Source of the DNA: Reyranella aquatilis | GTDB lineage: Bacteria; Pseudomonadota; Alphaproteobacteria; Reyranellales; Reyranellaceae | DNA length: 64,000 bases | Direction: 5' to 3' | Assembly: GCF_020880995.1 (NCBI RefSeq) | Contig: NZ_JAJISD010000005.1 | Location: 357,150-421,149, forward strand | Shown: positions 16,044 to 25,771 of the stretch, piece after piece | Position numbering within the stretch: the stretch's first letter is position 1 | How the letters are laid out: each line of letters opens with the position of its first letter | Made by a program: the position numbers and the translations under genes | The notes under the pieces: model-generated | What the model saw: only the letters and a program-made list of their open reading frames with translations | What the model was told of the DNA's origin: nothing | Database searches by the model: none

Positions 16044-17012
16044 ATGGACCGCGTCATGCTGAGATATCTAATTCGTCGCCTTGTCGCCCTTGTGCCGACG
16101 TTCCTGTTAGCGAGCGTTATTGTGTTCTCGGCCATTCGCCTGATACCGGGAAACACGATCGACATGATGATGTCGCAGAACGACATCTCGGCCAGCGTCC
16201 AGACCCGCGAAGATCTTATCAAGGCACTCGGGCTCGATCAGCCGGTCCTTGTACAATATTGGCACTGGATCAGCTCGATTGTGTTCCACGGAGATTTCGG
16301 TCGCTCGCTTTGGACGGGAGATAGCGTCACCCGCCTCGTCGCCGAGCGCATGCCGATTACTCTGTATCTAGGCGTGCTGGCCATGATATTCGCGCTCTTG
16401 ATCGCGCTGCCCGTCGGGATCATCTCGGCGATCCGGCAAAACAAGCCGGTCGATTATCTCGGCCGTGTCTTTGCCATCACGGCCCTGTCCGTCCCGCCTT
16501 TTTGGCTCGGGACATTAGTGGTGGTCGTGCCGGCGATGCTCTGGGGGATCGCTCCGACCGTGCAATATGTTCGGCTGACCGACGATCCCCTCCTTAGCCT
16601 CCGCCAGATGGTGCCGCCCGCCATCGTCCTCGGCATCGCCTTGTCGGGAGTGACGATGCGGATGACCCGCACCATGGTCCTCGAAGTCATGCGCCAGGAT
16701 TATGTCCGTACAGCTTGGAGCAAGGGTCTCGACGAGCGGACGGTCGTCCTGCGCCATGTCCTCAAAAACGCGCTTCTGCCGGTCATAACCATCGTCGGGT
16801 TGCAGTTGCCCCTGCTGATCGGTGGCGCGGTCGTGATTGAGCAGATCTTCGTGATCTCCGGTATGGGCCAACTACTCCTGATGGCGGTGTCGCAGCGGGA
16901 CTATCCGGTCATTACCGGCATCTTTCTTCTCGTGGGCGTCGGCGTAATGACGATCAACCTGCTCGTCGACATCAGCTACGCCCTCCTAGATCCCAAGATT
17001 CGTCAGGGCTGA
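16044..17012 (+). CDS. Peptide/nickel-type ABC importer permease (DppB/OppB family)
   Basis: 322 residues with about six membrane spans. The N terminus LRYLIRRLVALVPTF is typical of DppB proteins, and the cytoplasmic loop has the EAA-like signature 'YVRTAWSKGLDERTVVLRHVLKNAL'-type region at about residues 215-240. A second ATG at 16056 is possible. It is the first gene of a five-gene rightward operon (16044-21689). Family members import peptides but also opines, sugars and aromatic or organic acids, and here the context is catabolic. Confidence 0.88.
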   Translation: MDRVMLRYLIRRLVALVPTFLLASVIVFSAIRLIPGNTIDMMMSQNDISASVQTREDLIKALGLDQPVLVQYWHWISSIVFHGDFGRSLWTGDSVTRLVAERMPITLYLGVLAMIFALLIALPVGIISAIRQNKPVDYLGRVFAITALSVPPFWLGTLVVVVPAMLWGIAPTVQYVRLTDDPLLSLRQMVPPAIVLGIALSGVTMRMTRTMVLEVMRQDYVRTAWSKGLDERTVVLRHVLKNALLPVITIVGLQLPLLIGGAVVIEQIFVISGMGQLLLMAVSQRDYPVITGIFLLVGVGVMTINLLVDISYALLDPKIRQG

Positions 17013-17016
17013 ACGC

Positions 17017-17919
17017 ATGACTATCGAGTCACCTCTGAAGATCGAAACAGGTCCCGGGCGAGGCGCTTGGGCAGCACCCGTCAGGACTTTCTTCAGTCGC
17101 CTTTTTAAGCAGGATATCCTCGGAACGGTTTGCGCCGGCCTTCTCGCCGCGATCGTGGTCTGCGCACTCTTGGCACCTTGGATCGCACCGTACGACTTCG
17201 ACGCGATCGACCTTACATCGCTGATGCAAGGGCCGTCCTGGTCCCACCCACTAGGGACAGACGAACTCGGTCGCGACATCCTCAGTCGGGTCATCTACGG
17301 AGCCCGTACTTCCGTTATCGTCTGTATCACCGCCGCGCTGCTATCGCTCGCCATATCGGTCACGCTCGGAGTTCTGTCCGGGTATTTCGGCGGACGTCTC
17401 GACGCCCTGGTTCAGCGGTTCGTCGATACTTGGCAGAGCTTTCCCGACCTGATCGTGCTGATCGCGGGCGTCGCGGTTCTCGGCCCCGGCATCGTGCAAA
17501 TCATCGCCCTCCTCGGCATCCTCTACGGCGTCGCCGGTTCGCGCATCGTACGGGGCGCGGTACTGTCGGCGCGCGAGCAGCTGTACGTGCAGGCGGGCCA
17601 TTCCTTCGGCGCCGGTAACGGGCACATCATTCTCCGGCACATCCTGCCAACGATCGCCGCGCCCCTCATCGTGCTTTACACCACGCGCCTCGGCGGCGTG
17701 ATCCTGGCCGAATCGAGTCTCAGCTTCCTTGGTCTTGGTGTGCCACCGCCCGCACCCGCGTGGGGCCGTATGCTGAGCGATGCCCGCCCTTACATGTTCG
17801 AGAACGTCTGGATGGTCGCGGCCCCTGGCCTCGCGATAACTCTGATCGTTTTTTGCGTGAACATCTTCGGAGACTCTCTCCGCGATCTTCTCGATCCACG
17901 CGGAATAGTGCGCAATTGA
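17017..17919 (+). CDS. Peptide/nickel-type ABC importer permease (DppC/OppC family)
   Basis: 300 residues. The N-terminal OppC_N region ends in 'LAPWIAPYDF', then 'HPLGTDELGRDILSRVIYGARTS' (residues about 75-97) gives the DppC hallmark, and 'LSFLGLGVPPPAPAWG' is near the C terminus. It starts 4 bp after the first permease stop and pairs with it to form the channel. No defect is visible. Confidence 0.9.
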   Translation: MTIESPLKIETGPGRGAWAAPVRTFFSRLFKQDILGTVCAGLLAAIVVCALLAPWIAPYDFDAIDLTSLMQGPSWSHPLGTDELGRDILSRVIYGARTSVIVCITAALLSLAISVTLGVLSGYFGGRLDALVQRFVDTWQSFPDLIVLIAGVAVLGPGIVQIIALLGILYGVAGSRIVRGAVLSAREQLYVQAGHSFGAGNGHIILRHILPTIAAPLIVLYTTRLGGVILAESSLSFLGLGVPPPAPAWGRMLSDARPYMFENVWMVAAPGLAITLIVFCVNIFGDSLRDLLDPRGIVRN

Positions 17920-17952
17920 GCGAAAAACCATAACACTAAGGAGGAGCAAGGA

Positions 17953-19650
17953 ATGGTAGGCCGACATCTCGGAACTATGGCGGTTATCGCGCTCGGGACT
18001 GTGATTGCGACCCAAGCCGTGAGCGCCCAGGAACCCAAATACGGTGGCACGCTGACCATCGTTCCTTACTCCCCGGGGATTGCGGCGTTGTCGTGGGATC
18101 CCGCCGACTGGAACTGGAAGGTCTCTATCGATGCGGGGCCCTATATGGAGCAGCTGATGGTGGGCGACCTAAGCAAGGGCGTACGTGGCGGCGGAAAGAA
18201 CAACTTTTTCAGCGAGGCCTGGCTCTCCGACGACGTGCTGCGCGGCGAACTCGCAGAGAGCTGGGAGGTCGTCGACAAACCGCTCTCAATCGTTGTCAAC
18301 CTGCGCAAGAACGTGAAATGGCAGGCCTGCAAAGGCATCATGGAAGCGCGCGACTTTACCGCCAAGGATGTCGTGTTCGCGTATAACCGTCTCATCGCTA
18401 GTCCGAAGGCGAACAAAGTCTATTTCTCCTTCATCGACAGGGCCGAGGAGACGGGACCGCACCAAGTGACCTTCTTCCTAAAGGAGTACAACTCGGAGTG
18501 GAAATACCGTCTCGGCTACGGCTACTACGCCGGCATCTATCCCAAAGAGATTACGGAGGCTCCCAACGGCGGCGCTGGCAACTGGCAGAATGCCTGCGGC
18601 ACAGGTCCCTTCCGGCTGACGCGGTATGAGGCCGGGGCCTTCGGGGATTATCAGGCTAACAAGGAGTACTGGGACCGCGAGAAAATCGACGGCAAACCGT
18701 ACAAGATTCCCTTCGTCGATAAGCTTGTGATGCGGACGATCGCGGATTCACAGACACGCCTAGCCGCCTTCCGCACTGGCAAGATCGATGTCATGACGAA
18801 TATTAGCTGGGACGAGCTCAAATCGCTGGCACCGATCCGAGATAAAATCAAAGTCGTCGAACACCCCGACTATGCGGGTGAGGCGCTGGCAATGCGGGTC
18901 GATGCACCACCCTTCGACAACCCGAAGGTACGTCTCGCCTTGAATCTCGCGGTCGACCGGGCCGCCATCTCGAAGCAGATCTATGGCGGCCACGCCGACT
19001 TTCCGCACCTGCCGATGGACGAAACTTGGGAAGGCTATTTCACGCCGCCCGAAAAGATGCCGAACGATGCCCGGGAGGTTCTCCAGTACGATCCGGCCAA
19101 GGCCAAGAAGCTCCTCGCCGAAGCGGGTCTTGCGAATGGTTTCGAGTTCAAGGCACAGGTTCCGAGCTTCCCTGAGCAGCTAAAGAAAGCGCAGATTGTA
19201 GCCGGATATCTGTCGGCAATCGGCGTAAAGATGACCATCGAGCCAAAGGAGTATGGAGCGTTTCTCAGTCTGATGACCACCGGCAAGCACGGCCCCGGCT
19301 ATTGGCATTTCGCAGGCATGAGCAATCCGACGGCCTCAATCGAGAAACTGTACCGGTCCTCTTCCGTCTGGAATACTGCCCGCGTCAACGACCCGAAGGT
19401 CGATGCGGCGCTCGACGCCATCCAGCAGGAGAGGGACCCGGACAAGGTCAAGAAGGCCGTCGCCGCGCTCACCAATGAGATGACCGCGCGAGCGCCATTC
19501 CTGTTTCTGCCCAGGCCGCGCTCGTTCACGGTATGGTGGCCGTGGGTCAAAAACTATTATGGCGAGATTTCGGTCTCCGCTCGGCGTGATGCGCCGATCT
19601 GGGCGCGCGCTTGGATCGATCAGGATCTAAAGAAGTCGATGGGCTTCTGA
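17953..19650 (+). CDS. ABC importer substrate-binding protein, family 5
   Basis: 565 residues with an excellent AAGGAGGAG ribosome site. The signal peptide (residues 1-25, cleavage at VSA-QEP) leads to 'KYGGTLTIVP', the usual start of SBP_bac_5 proteins. Inner motifs such as 'AESWEVVDKP', 'FTAKDVVFAYNRL' and 'GTGPFRLTRYEAG' fit the family. It would bind the transported compound in the periplasm and deliver it to the DppBC-type permeases. Its lobe sequence does not reveal the ligand. Being encoded beside the dioxygenase operon suggests it recognises that pathway's substrate. Confidence 0.88.
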   Translation: MVGRHLGTMAVIALGTVIATQAVSAQEPKYGGTLTIVPYSPGIAALSWDPADWNWKVSIDAGPYMEQLMVGDLSKGVRGGGKNNFFSEAWLSDDVLRGELAESWEVVDKPLSIVVNLRKNVKWQACKGIMEARDFTAKDVVFAYNRLIASPKANKVYFSFIDRAEETGPHQVTFFLKEYNSEWKYRLGYGYYAGIYPKEITEAPNGGAGNWQNACGTGPFRLTRYEAGAFGDYQANKEYWDREKIDGKPYKIPFVDKLVMRTIADSQTRLAAFRTGKIDVMTNISWDELKSLAPIRDKIKVVEHPDYAGEALAMRVDAPPFDNPKVRLALNLAVDRAAISKQIYGGHADFPHLPMDETWEGYFTPPEKMPNDAREVLQYDPAKAKKLLAEAGLANGFEFKAQVPSFPEQLKKAQIVAGYLSAIGVKMTIEPKEYGAFLSLMTTGKHGPGYWHFAGMSNPTASIEKLYRSSSVWNTARVNDPKVDAALDAIQQERDPDKVKKAVAALTNEMTARAPFLFLPRPRSFTVWWPWVKNYYGEISVSARRDAPIWARAWIDQDLKKSMGF

Positions 19651-19653
19651 TCG

Positions 19654-20652
19654 ATGCCCGGAAGTTTGGAAAAGTCGGGGCCCCCGATACTGGATGTGCG
19701 CGGGCTCTGCATGGGCATCTGGTCAGGCAAGACGGAGTTGGTCGCTGTTGCAGACGTTTCGTTCCGAGCCTATTCCGGCCAGGTCGTGGCGCTCGTAGGC
19801 GAAAGCGGCGCGGGCAAGAGCATCACGGCGATGTCGCTCACCCATCTACTGCCAATGCCACCGATCAAGATCACGGCCGGCGAAATACGCCTCTCCGGCC
19901 GTGATATGCAGACGCAGTCACCGAAACAGATCAGGGACATCCGAGGCAACGAGGTCGGCATCGTTTTCCAGGAGCCGATGACAGCGCTGAACCCAAGCCT
20001 GCGCATCTGGCGCCAGATCGCCGAGCCGCTGGTGCGTCATCGCCGGCTGTCCTGGAGCGCTGCCAAAGCGCAGGCGATCAACCTGCTCAAGAAGGTCCGC
20101 ATCCCTGATGCAGAGACCAAGGCCGAGGCCTATCCTCACCAGCTCAGTGGGGGTATGCGCCAGCGCGTCATGGTGGCTATCGCGATCTCCTGCGAGCCAA
20201 GACTCATCATCGCGGACGAGCCGACGACAGCACTCGACGTCACCGTACAGGCGCAGATTTTGGCGCTTCTCACTGACCTTACCCGCGGATTGGGCGGGGC
20301 GCTGCTTCTCATCACGCACGATCTCGGCGTCGTGGCGCGCTACGCCGACTGGGTCAACGTGATGTATGCCGGCCGCATCGTCGAGACAGCGGCGGCCGAC
20401 GACCTCTATCGCGATGGGCGCCATCCTTATACGCACGCCCTCCTCGCCTCCGTGCCCAAGATCGTCGGTCCGATCGCTCATCGGCTCGAGTCGATCGCTG
20501 GGCAGCCACCCGCCCCCTCCGACGGAACCGGGGGCTGCGCCTTCGCACCGCGCTGCCCACGTCGGACCGAACGGTGCGACGAACGCCCTCCGCTTAGCGG
20601 CGACGACCGCACGCGGAACGGCCATCTGTTCGCGTGCTGGAATCCGCTATGA
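19654..20652 (+). CDS. ABC importer ATP-binding protein (DppD/OppD family)
   Basis: 332 residues. Walker A is GESGAGKS, the Q-loop is 'VFQEPMTALNP', the signature is LSGGMRQRV, Walker B is 'LIIADEPTTALD', and the switch His is in 'LLITHDLGV'. The C-terminal oligopeptide-transporter extension has CAFAPRCPRRTERC, whose cysteines can hold an Fe-S cluster in this family. It starts 4 bp after the binding-protein stop. Confidence 0.9.
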   Translation: MPGSLEKSGPPILDVRGLCMGIWSGKTELVAVADVSFRAYSGQVVALVGESGAGKSITAMSLTHLLPMPPIKITAGEIRLSGRDMQTQSPKQIRDIRGNEVGIVFQEPMTALNPSLRIWRQIAEPLVRHRRLSWSAAKAQAINLLKKVRIPDAETKAEAYPHQLSGGMRQRVMVAIAISCEPRLIIADEPTTALDVTVQAQILALLTDLTRGLGGALLLITHDLGVVARYADWVNVMYAGRIVETAAADDLYRDGRHPYTHALLASVPKIVGPIAHRLESIAGQPPAPSDGTGGCAFAPRCPRRTERCDERPPLSGDDRTRNGHLFACWNPL

Positions 20653-21689
20653 ACGACGTAGCAACGAATATTCTCGATGTCTCGGACCTGTGCGTCGACT
20701 ATGCAAGCACCACCTCTTTCGGCGTAACGGGCGCCCCCACCGTTCGAGCTGTCAAGGGCATATCCCTCACACTCCAGCGCGGCGAAACTCTCTCGCTCGT
20801 CGGCGAAAGCGGTTGCGGCAAATCCACCACGGCCATGGCCATACTACAACTGACGCCGCCGAGCGGCGGCCGGGTCGTGTTCGACGGACGCGATATCACG
20901 GGCTTCAGTCATCGCCAGATGCGACCGCTGAGGCGTGAGATGCAGATCATCTACCAGGATCCGTTTGGGTCGCTAAATCCCCGCATGACAATCGCCGACC
21001 TGATCGCCGAACCGATGGCGATTCAGGGCGTCGGCAGATCGGGCAACGAGCGCCGCGCGAAGGCTGCCGAACTCCTAGATACGGTCGGAATGGGTACTCG
21101 CTTCCTCGACCGCTATCCGCACCAACTCAGCGGTGGCCAGCGTCAGAGGGTCGCCATCGCGCGCGCCCTGTCACTGCGTCCGAAACTGCTCATCTGTGAT
21201 GAGCCGGTCTCAGCTCTCGACGTCTCAGTGCAGGCCCAGGTTCTGAACTTGTTTTCCGACCTCAAGGAGCAGTTCGGCTTGTCCTATCTGTTCATCTCGC
21301 ACGACCTCGGCGTCGTCCGACACATGAGCGATCGGGTCGCAGTGATGTATCTCGGACGCATCGTCGAGATCGCGACGCGCGACGACCTCTACGGCGAACC
21401 GCTCCATCCCTACACGCGCATTCTTCTCGATGCGGTAGCGGTGCCGGACCCGCAAATTGAGCGCGCCCGCGATCACGTGCTCCTTCAGGGCGAGGTGCCG
21501 AGCGTCGCCACCCCCCCGCCCGGCTGTCCATTTCACCCTCGCTGTCCGTCCGCCATGCCGGTCTGCAGCCGCGAAATTCCGCCGCTGCGGTTGCACGGCA
21601 ATCGGCAGATCGCCTGCCATTTGTATGATGAGGCAGCAGCCAACAAGACAATCGAAGCCGCGATGGACGGAAATGGCAATCCAAACTAG
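20649..21689 (+). CDS. ABC importer ATP-binding protein (DppF/OppF family)
   Basis: 346 residues. The ATG at 20649 overlaps the previous stop (ATGA), so translation is coupled; the GTG at 20634 is less likely. Walker A is GESGCGKS, the Q-loop 'IYQDPFGSLNPRMT', the signature LSGGQRQRV and Walker B 'LLICDEPVSALD'. The C-terminal CPFHPRCPSAMPVC segment matches the family. It forms the heterodimeric ATPase with the preceding protein. The operon ends here, 27 bp before the convergent glcF stop. Confidence 0.9.
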   Translation: MNDVATNILDVSDLCVDYASTTSFGVTGAPTVRAVKGISLTLQRGETLSLVGESGCGKSTTAMAILQLTPPSGGRVVFDGRDITGFSHRQMRPLRREMQIIYQDPFGSLNPRMTIADLIAEPMAIQGVGRSGNERRAKAAELLDTVGMGTRFLDRYPHQLSGGQRQRVAIARALSLRPKLLICDEPVSALDVSVQAQVLNLFSDLKEQFGLSYLFISHDLGVVRHMSDRVAVMYLGRIVEIATRDDLYGEPLHPYTRILLDAVAVPDPQIERARDHVLLQGEVPSVATPPPGCPFHPRCPSAMPVCSREIPPLRLHGNRQIACHLYDEAAANKTIEAAMDGNGNPN

Positions 21690-21716
21690 GATGTCAGAGC
21701 GGTCGCTTGTCCGAAC

Positions 21717-23024
21717 CTAGCCCAAGCGCCTCCCTAGGACGTCAGGCAACGGGCCGCCCATCGCCCAATCGACCAACTCCACCGTGTGAACGACTGGAAT
21801 GCCTGTTCCAGCACCAATCTGCGTTATGCAGCCGAGATTTCCACTCGCAATGATTTGCGGTTTGACCTTCTCAATGTTGGTGACCTTTCGTGCGCGCAGT
21901 CGATTGGCGATCTCAGGCTGCAGTACGTTGTATGTTCCGGCGGAGCCGCAACATATGTGGCCTTCCGGTACTTCTCTCACTACAAACCCCATTCGCCTCA
22001 AAAGTGACTTCGGCTGATCTCTAACCTGCTGTCCATGCTGCATCGAGCATGCCGAATGGTAAGCCACGACCTGGCCGGTAGTCCGAACACCGTCTTGAAG
22101 CGGTAATTCATGCAAGAATTCTGTGATGTCCCGCGCTAGAGCCGAGATCCGTGCGGCTTTCTGAGCGTAGGCGTTATCGTTGCGAAGTAGGAAGCCATAA
22201 TCTTTAATGACCGTTCCGCAACCGGACGTCGTAACCACGATGGCATCGAGGCCGCCGTTCTCGATTTCACGCGTCCATACATCCACGTTGTGTCGAGCCG
22301 CATCCAGCGCCCGACTTTCGTATCCCAAGTGCTGCACGAGAGCTCCGCAGCACCCTTCGTCGATCGGTTGAACTACTTCGATACCGTGACGCGTCAACAA
22401 CCGGATTGCAGCCTCGTTGATGTTCTGGCCGAGGACCTGCTGGGCACATCCGCTCAGAAGCGCAACCCGACCGCGCGGCCTGTCGACGGTCGCGCCCGGT
22501 AACCTTCGGGTCGGCCTTCTTCGCTTGAATGACGACGAAAGTTCAATCATCGCAGCGAGTTGCGCGCCGCCGGGAAGATTGGCGAGCCACTTTCTGATCG
22601 GCCTGCTCACGGTAGCCACGCGTAAAGCCAACCTAAGTCGGCCCGGAAACGGCAGCACCTTCGCCAACATGCCTCGAAGCAACCTATCAGGCAGAGGACG
22701 CGTGTAGGTTCGGGCGATATGGGCTCGCGCGTGATCGACCAGGTGCATGTAGTGCACGCCGGACGGACAGGTCGTCATGCAGGAAAGACACGTCAGACAT
22801 CGATCGATATGCTCGACGACCTGAGGGGTCGCCGGCTTTTCCTCCTCCAACATGTCCTTGATCAGATAGATGCGCCCGCGCGGACTGTCCGCTTCGTCAG
22901 CAAGAAGCAGATATGTCGGGCATGTCGCAGTACAAAAGCCACAATGCACACAGGCACGGAGGATTTTTTCTGACTCGCTTACATGTGCATCGGCCAGGGC
23001 CGTCAGCGAGAAGTTTGTTTGCAT
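21717..23024 (-). CDS. glcF: Glycolate oxidase iron-sulfur subunit GlcF
   Basis: 435 residues. Two [4Fe-4S] motifs stand at the N terminus: CVHCGFCTATCP (about residue 25) and CLTCLSCMTTCP (about 75). Two CCG domains follow: 'EGCCGALVQHLG' and 'HICCGSAGTYNVLQP'. It accepts electrons from the flavin subunits and passes them to the respiratory chain. It is the last gene of glcDEF on the minus strand. The oxidation product of glycolate is glyoxylate, which would feed central metabolism. Confidence 0.9.
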   Translation of the reverse strand: MQTNFSLTALADAHVSESEKILRACVHCGFCTATCPTYLLLADEADSPRGRIYLIKDMLEEEKPATPQVVEHIDRCLTCLSCMTTCPSGVHYMHLVDHARAHIARTYTRPLPDRLLRGMLAKVLPFPGRLRLALRVATVSRPIRKWLANLPGGAQLAAMIELSSSFKRRRPTRRLPGATVDRPRGRVALLSGCAQQVLGQNINEAAIRLLTRHGIEVVQPIDEGCCGALVQHLGYESRALDAARHNVDVWTREIENGGLDAIVVTTSGCGTVIKDYGFLLRNDNAYAQKAARISALARDITEFLHELPLQDGVRTTGQVVAYHSACSMQHGQQVRDQPKSLLRRMGFVVREVPEGHICCGSAGTYNVLQPEIANRLRARKVTNIEKVKPQIIASGNLGCITQIGAGTGIPVVHTVELVDWAMGGPLPDVLGRRLG

Positions 23025-23041
23025 ACCAGTCCGCCCTCGCC

Positions 23042-24232
23042 TCAGATACCGGCGTACATCCTGCCGAAATTCAGAACGCGGTCAGGATCGAAACATTTCT
23101 TGATTTCCTGCGTCAACTTGAGCACCGCAGGAGGAAGCGGTTCGAACACATCGATCCTGTGGCGCATCTCCGATGAAGCCCGTACGAGTGTGGCGTGCCC
23201 ACCGGTATTGGCCATAGCTTCCCGGACAACCGATGCTCCTGCATCGTCAGCGTCCACGACCGCGAGCCACACGAGACCGCCGCCCCAGTCGAAGAAATAC
23301 CGCACGCCGAGTTTTTGCCGGATGTCGGCAAGAACATGCGGCGCTTTGGAGGGGGCCAAGGACAACCGCCAAATGGAACGATCCATTGGCTGAGCCAGCC
23401 AGTGCGCGTCGCGCACGCGCAACCACAGGTTCGCGCTTTCATCACCTTCGATCAGCTCGGCCCTACCAAAGGAGCGCCACAGCTTGGCAAGCTCACGGGC
23501 ACCATATGCTACCGAGCCGTCAGAACCCTCGAGTCGAACGATCGTAGTCGAGTCCGACCCAATACTCGCCGGAATATGCGCTGCCGCCGAGACCGCGAAA
23601 GACGACCCGAGCGCTGCGGTGAGCGCTGCAATCGCTGTCGTGTCGTTCATGCCGCCCAATCCCACCGATAGGGAACGCGCCGGCTTAGGCAACACCTTGA
23701 AGATGACCTCGCTCAAAACGCCGAGCGTACCCCACGCACCGCAGTTCAGCTTGACTAAATCGAGTCCGGTGACGTTTTTCATTACGCGCCCGCCGGATTT
23801 GACGACGTCTCCGCGGCCCGTGACCAAGCGAACGCCGATCAGGCTGTCGCGACAAGCTCCGACCGCGATACGACGCGGACCCGAAACATTCCCGGCGACA
23901 ATACCTCCGATTGTCGGCTCCGCGCTCGTCCCGAACAGCACACGATGATCCATCGGCTCGAACGGAAGCATCTGGTTGTGCTTGGCGAGCATCCGATCGA
24001 TTTCGGAAACCGGCGTTCCAGGCAAAGCACCGATCACGAGCTCTGTCGGCTCGTAAAGCGAGACTCCCCTCATGCGCTCGGTCGTTAGAGACATGGCGTA
24101 TCCACCCAGCGGCCGGCCCATCGCCGACTTGGAGCCGGCGCCGCGCACGACGAGAGGCATCTTTGCTGTAGCCGCATCCTTGATGGCAGACGACAGTCCG
24201 CACTCGTCGCGCGGCTTATAGCAATCGGTCAT
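23042..24232 (-). CDS. glcE: Glycolate oxidase FAD-binding subunit GlcE
   Basis: 396 residues from the ATG at 24232, with GGGAG close upstream. FAD-binding_4 motifs: 'PLVVRGAGSKSAMGRPL', 'TIGGIVAGNVSGPRRI' and 'KSGGRVMKNVTGLDLVKL'. It is shorter than GlcD and lacks the C-terminal HHG-type motif of the large flavin subunit, as expected for GlcE. It lies between glcD (gap 15 bp) and glcF (gap 17 bp). Confidence 0.88.
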   Translation of the reverse strand: MTDCYKPRDECGLSSAIKDAATAKMPLVVRGAGSKSAMGRPLGGYAMSLTTERMRGVSLYEPTELVIGALPGTPVSEIDRMLAKHNQMLPFEPMDHRVLFGTSAEPTIGGIVAGNVSGPRRIAVGACRDSLIGVRLVTGRGDVVKSGGRVMKNVTGLDLVKLNCGAWGTLGVLSEVIFKVLPKPARSLSVGLGGMNDTTAIAALTAALGSSFAVSAAAHIPASIGSDSTTIVRLEGSDGSVAYGARELAKLWRSFGRAELIEGDESANLWLRVRDAHWLAQPMDRSIWRLSLAPSKAPHVLADIRQKLGVRYFFDWGGGLVWLAVVDADDAGASVVREAMANTGGHATLVRASSEMRHRIDVFEPLPPAVLKLTQEIKKCFDPDRVLNFGRMYAGI

Positions 24233-24247
24233 CACACTCCCGTCACC

Positions 24248-25684
24248 CTAACCTTGACATCGAAAATCGAGGGGAAACACCTTATCCGTATTGAGCAGCC
24301 ATCGCGGATCGAACGCGGCGCGCACCCGAATCTGTTGAACCAGATCGGCATCGTCAAACTGGCAGCGCATTAGATCACGCTTCTCGATACCGACACCGTG
24401 CTCGCCCGTCAGGCACCCACCAACTTCAACGCAGAGCCTGAGAATGTCATCTCCCGCTGCTTCCGCCTTCGACTGCTGCGACGGATCGTTCGCGTTGTAG
24501 AGGATGAGCGGATGCATGTTGCCGTCACCGGCATGGAAAACATTCGCGACACGCAATCCGTGTCGCTGTACGATCTTGGAGATCTCCGCCAAAACGTACG
24601 ACAGCTTGCCGGTCGGCACCGTGCCGTCCATGCACAAATAGTCAGCGACTCGCCCGGTCGCACCGAAAGCCGACTTCCGCCCCTTCCAGATTGCCGCCGT
24701 CTCAATTGCCGACCTGCTCTCGCGCACTGTCGTCGCACCGTTCGCACGAGCGATGGCGGTGATGTCCGCCAGCGTCGCGTCCATCTCGGCGTCGGACCCT
24801 TCGACCTCTACAATCAGAAGGGCCTCGACATCGAGCGGATAGCCGGCCTTGGCGAAGGCCTCGCAGATCTCGATGGCGGCCTTGTCCATGTATTCGATGG
24901 CTACGGGAATGATACCGGCGGCAATGACGTCCGCAACCGCCTTGCCCGCTCCCTCGCAAGACGGGAAACCGAACAGAACCGGGCGCGCTCCCTCTGCCGA
25001 TTTCAGAATTCGGAGGGTCGCTTCGGTCACTATCCCGAGCTGCCCCTCGGAGCCGACGACCAGGCCCAGCAGATCGAGTCCAGCGCTATCGAGATAGTCA
25101 CCGCCGAGATCGATGATCGATCCATCGATCAGTACCATCCTTACGCCGAGGAGGTTATTGGTCGTGACTCCATACTTCAGGCAATGCGCGCCTCCGGAGT
25201 TGTTGGCAATGTTGCCTCCGATCGTGCAGGCAAGTTGAGAGGAAGGGTCTGGCGCATAGAAGAAGCCGTTCTCCGCCACCACCGCTGTTACGCTCAAATT
25301 TGTGACTCCCGCTTCGACGCGGATGAAGCGGTCATCGTAGTTGACCGCGAGCACCCGATTCATCTTTGAAAGTCCGAGAACGACGGCGTCTTCACTCGGA
25401 ATTGCCCCGCCGGCGAGAGACGTACCTGCGCCGCGCGGCACGACCTTGACGCCGGTGTCGTGACAGTATTTCAGAACGGCACTCACCTCTTCGGTCGTCT
25501 TCGGTAGGACGACGGCGAGCGGCATCTTGCGATAGGCCGTCAACGCATCTGTCTCATAAGCCCGACACTCGTCCGTCGACGTTATTAGCCCAGCGGGGTC
25601 AACAAGGCGGGTTAGATCGTTTATGATTGAATCTCGGCGCGCGAGGATTTCTCGATTTGGTTCGGTGAACCTAATTTTGCTCAT
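24248..25684 (-). CDS. glcD: Glycolate oxidase large flavin subunit GlcD
   Basis: 478 residues. FAD-binding motifs are VVPRGAGTSLAGGAIP (about residues 86-101) and 'TIGGNIANNSGGAHCLKYG'; the C-terminal substrate motif is GEHGVGIEKRDLM. It oxidises glycolate or another short 2-hydroxy acid; D-lactate dehydrogenases are close relatives, but the glcDEF order supports glycolate. It starts the leftward operon. No GntR-type site is seen upstream, but a hairpin lies 12 bp before the start. Confidence 0.88.
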   Translation of the reverse strand: MSKIRFTEPNREILARRDSIINDLTRLVDPAGLITSTDECRAYETDALTAYRKMPLAVVLPKTTEEVSAVLKYCHDTGVKVVPRGAGTSLAGGAIPSEDAVVLGLSKMNRVLAVNYDDRFIRVEAGVTNLSVTAVVAENGFFYAPDPSSQLACTIGGNIANNSGGAHCLKYGVTTNNLLGVRMVLIDGSIIDLGGDYLDSAGLDLLGLVVGSEGQLGIVTEATLRILKSAEGARPVLFGFPSCEGAGKAVADVIAAGIIPVAIEYMDKAAIEICEAFAKAGYPLDVEALLIVEVEGSDAEMDATLADITAIARANGATTVRESRSAIETAAIWKGRKSAFGATGRVADYLCMDGTVPTGKLSYVLAEISKIVQRHGLRVANVFHAGDGNMHPLILYNANDPSQQSKAEAAGDDILRLCVEVGGCLTGEHGVGIEKRDLMRCQFDDADLVQQIRVRAAFDPRWLLNTDKVFPLDFRCQG

Positions 25685-25695
25685 CGTATCCTCGT

Positions 25696-25715
25696 CATCG
25701 GATAATTTTCCGATG
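25696..25715. promoter_or_regulatory. Inverted repeat in the glcD leader
   Basis: CATCGGA-TAATTT-TCCGATG is a perfect 7-bp inverted repeat with a 6-bp spacer, 12-31 bp upstream of the glcD start. It could be an operator for a different regulator or a leader hairpin covering the ribosome site. Confidence 0.4.
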
Positions 25716-25771
25716 GGTCAGTCGCGGCCTGATGCAATCGACATAAGCCCGACGCATCCACCATCAAGCTT

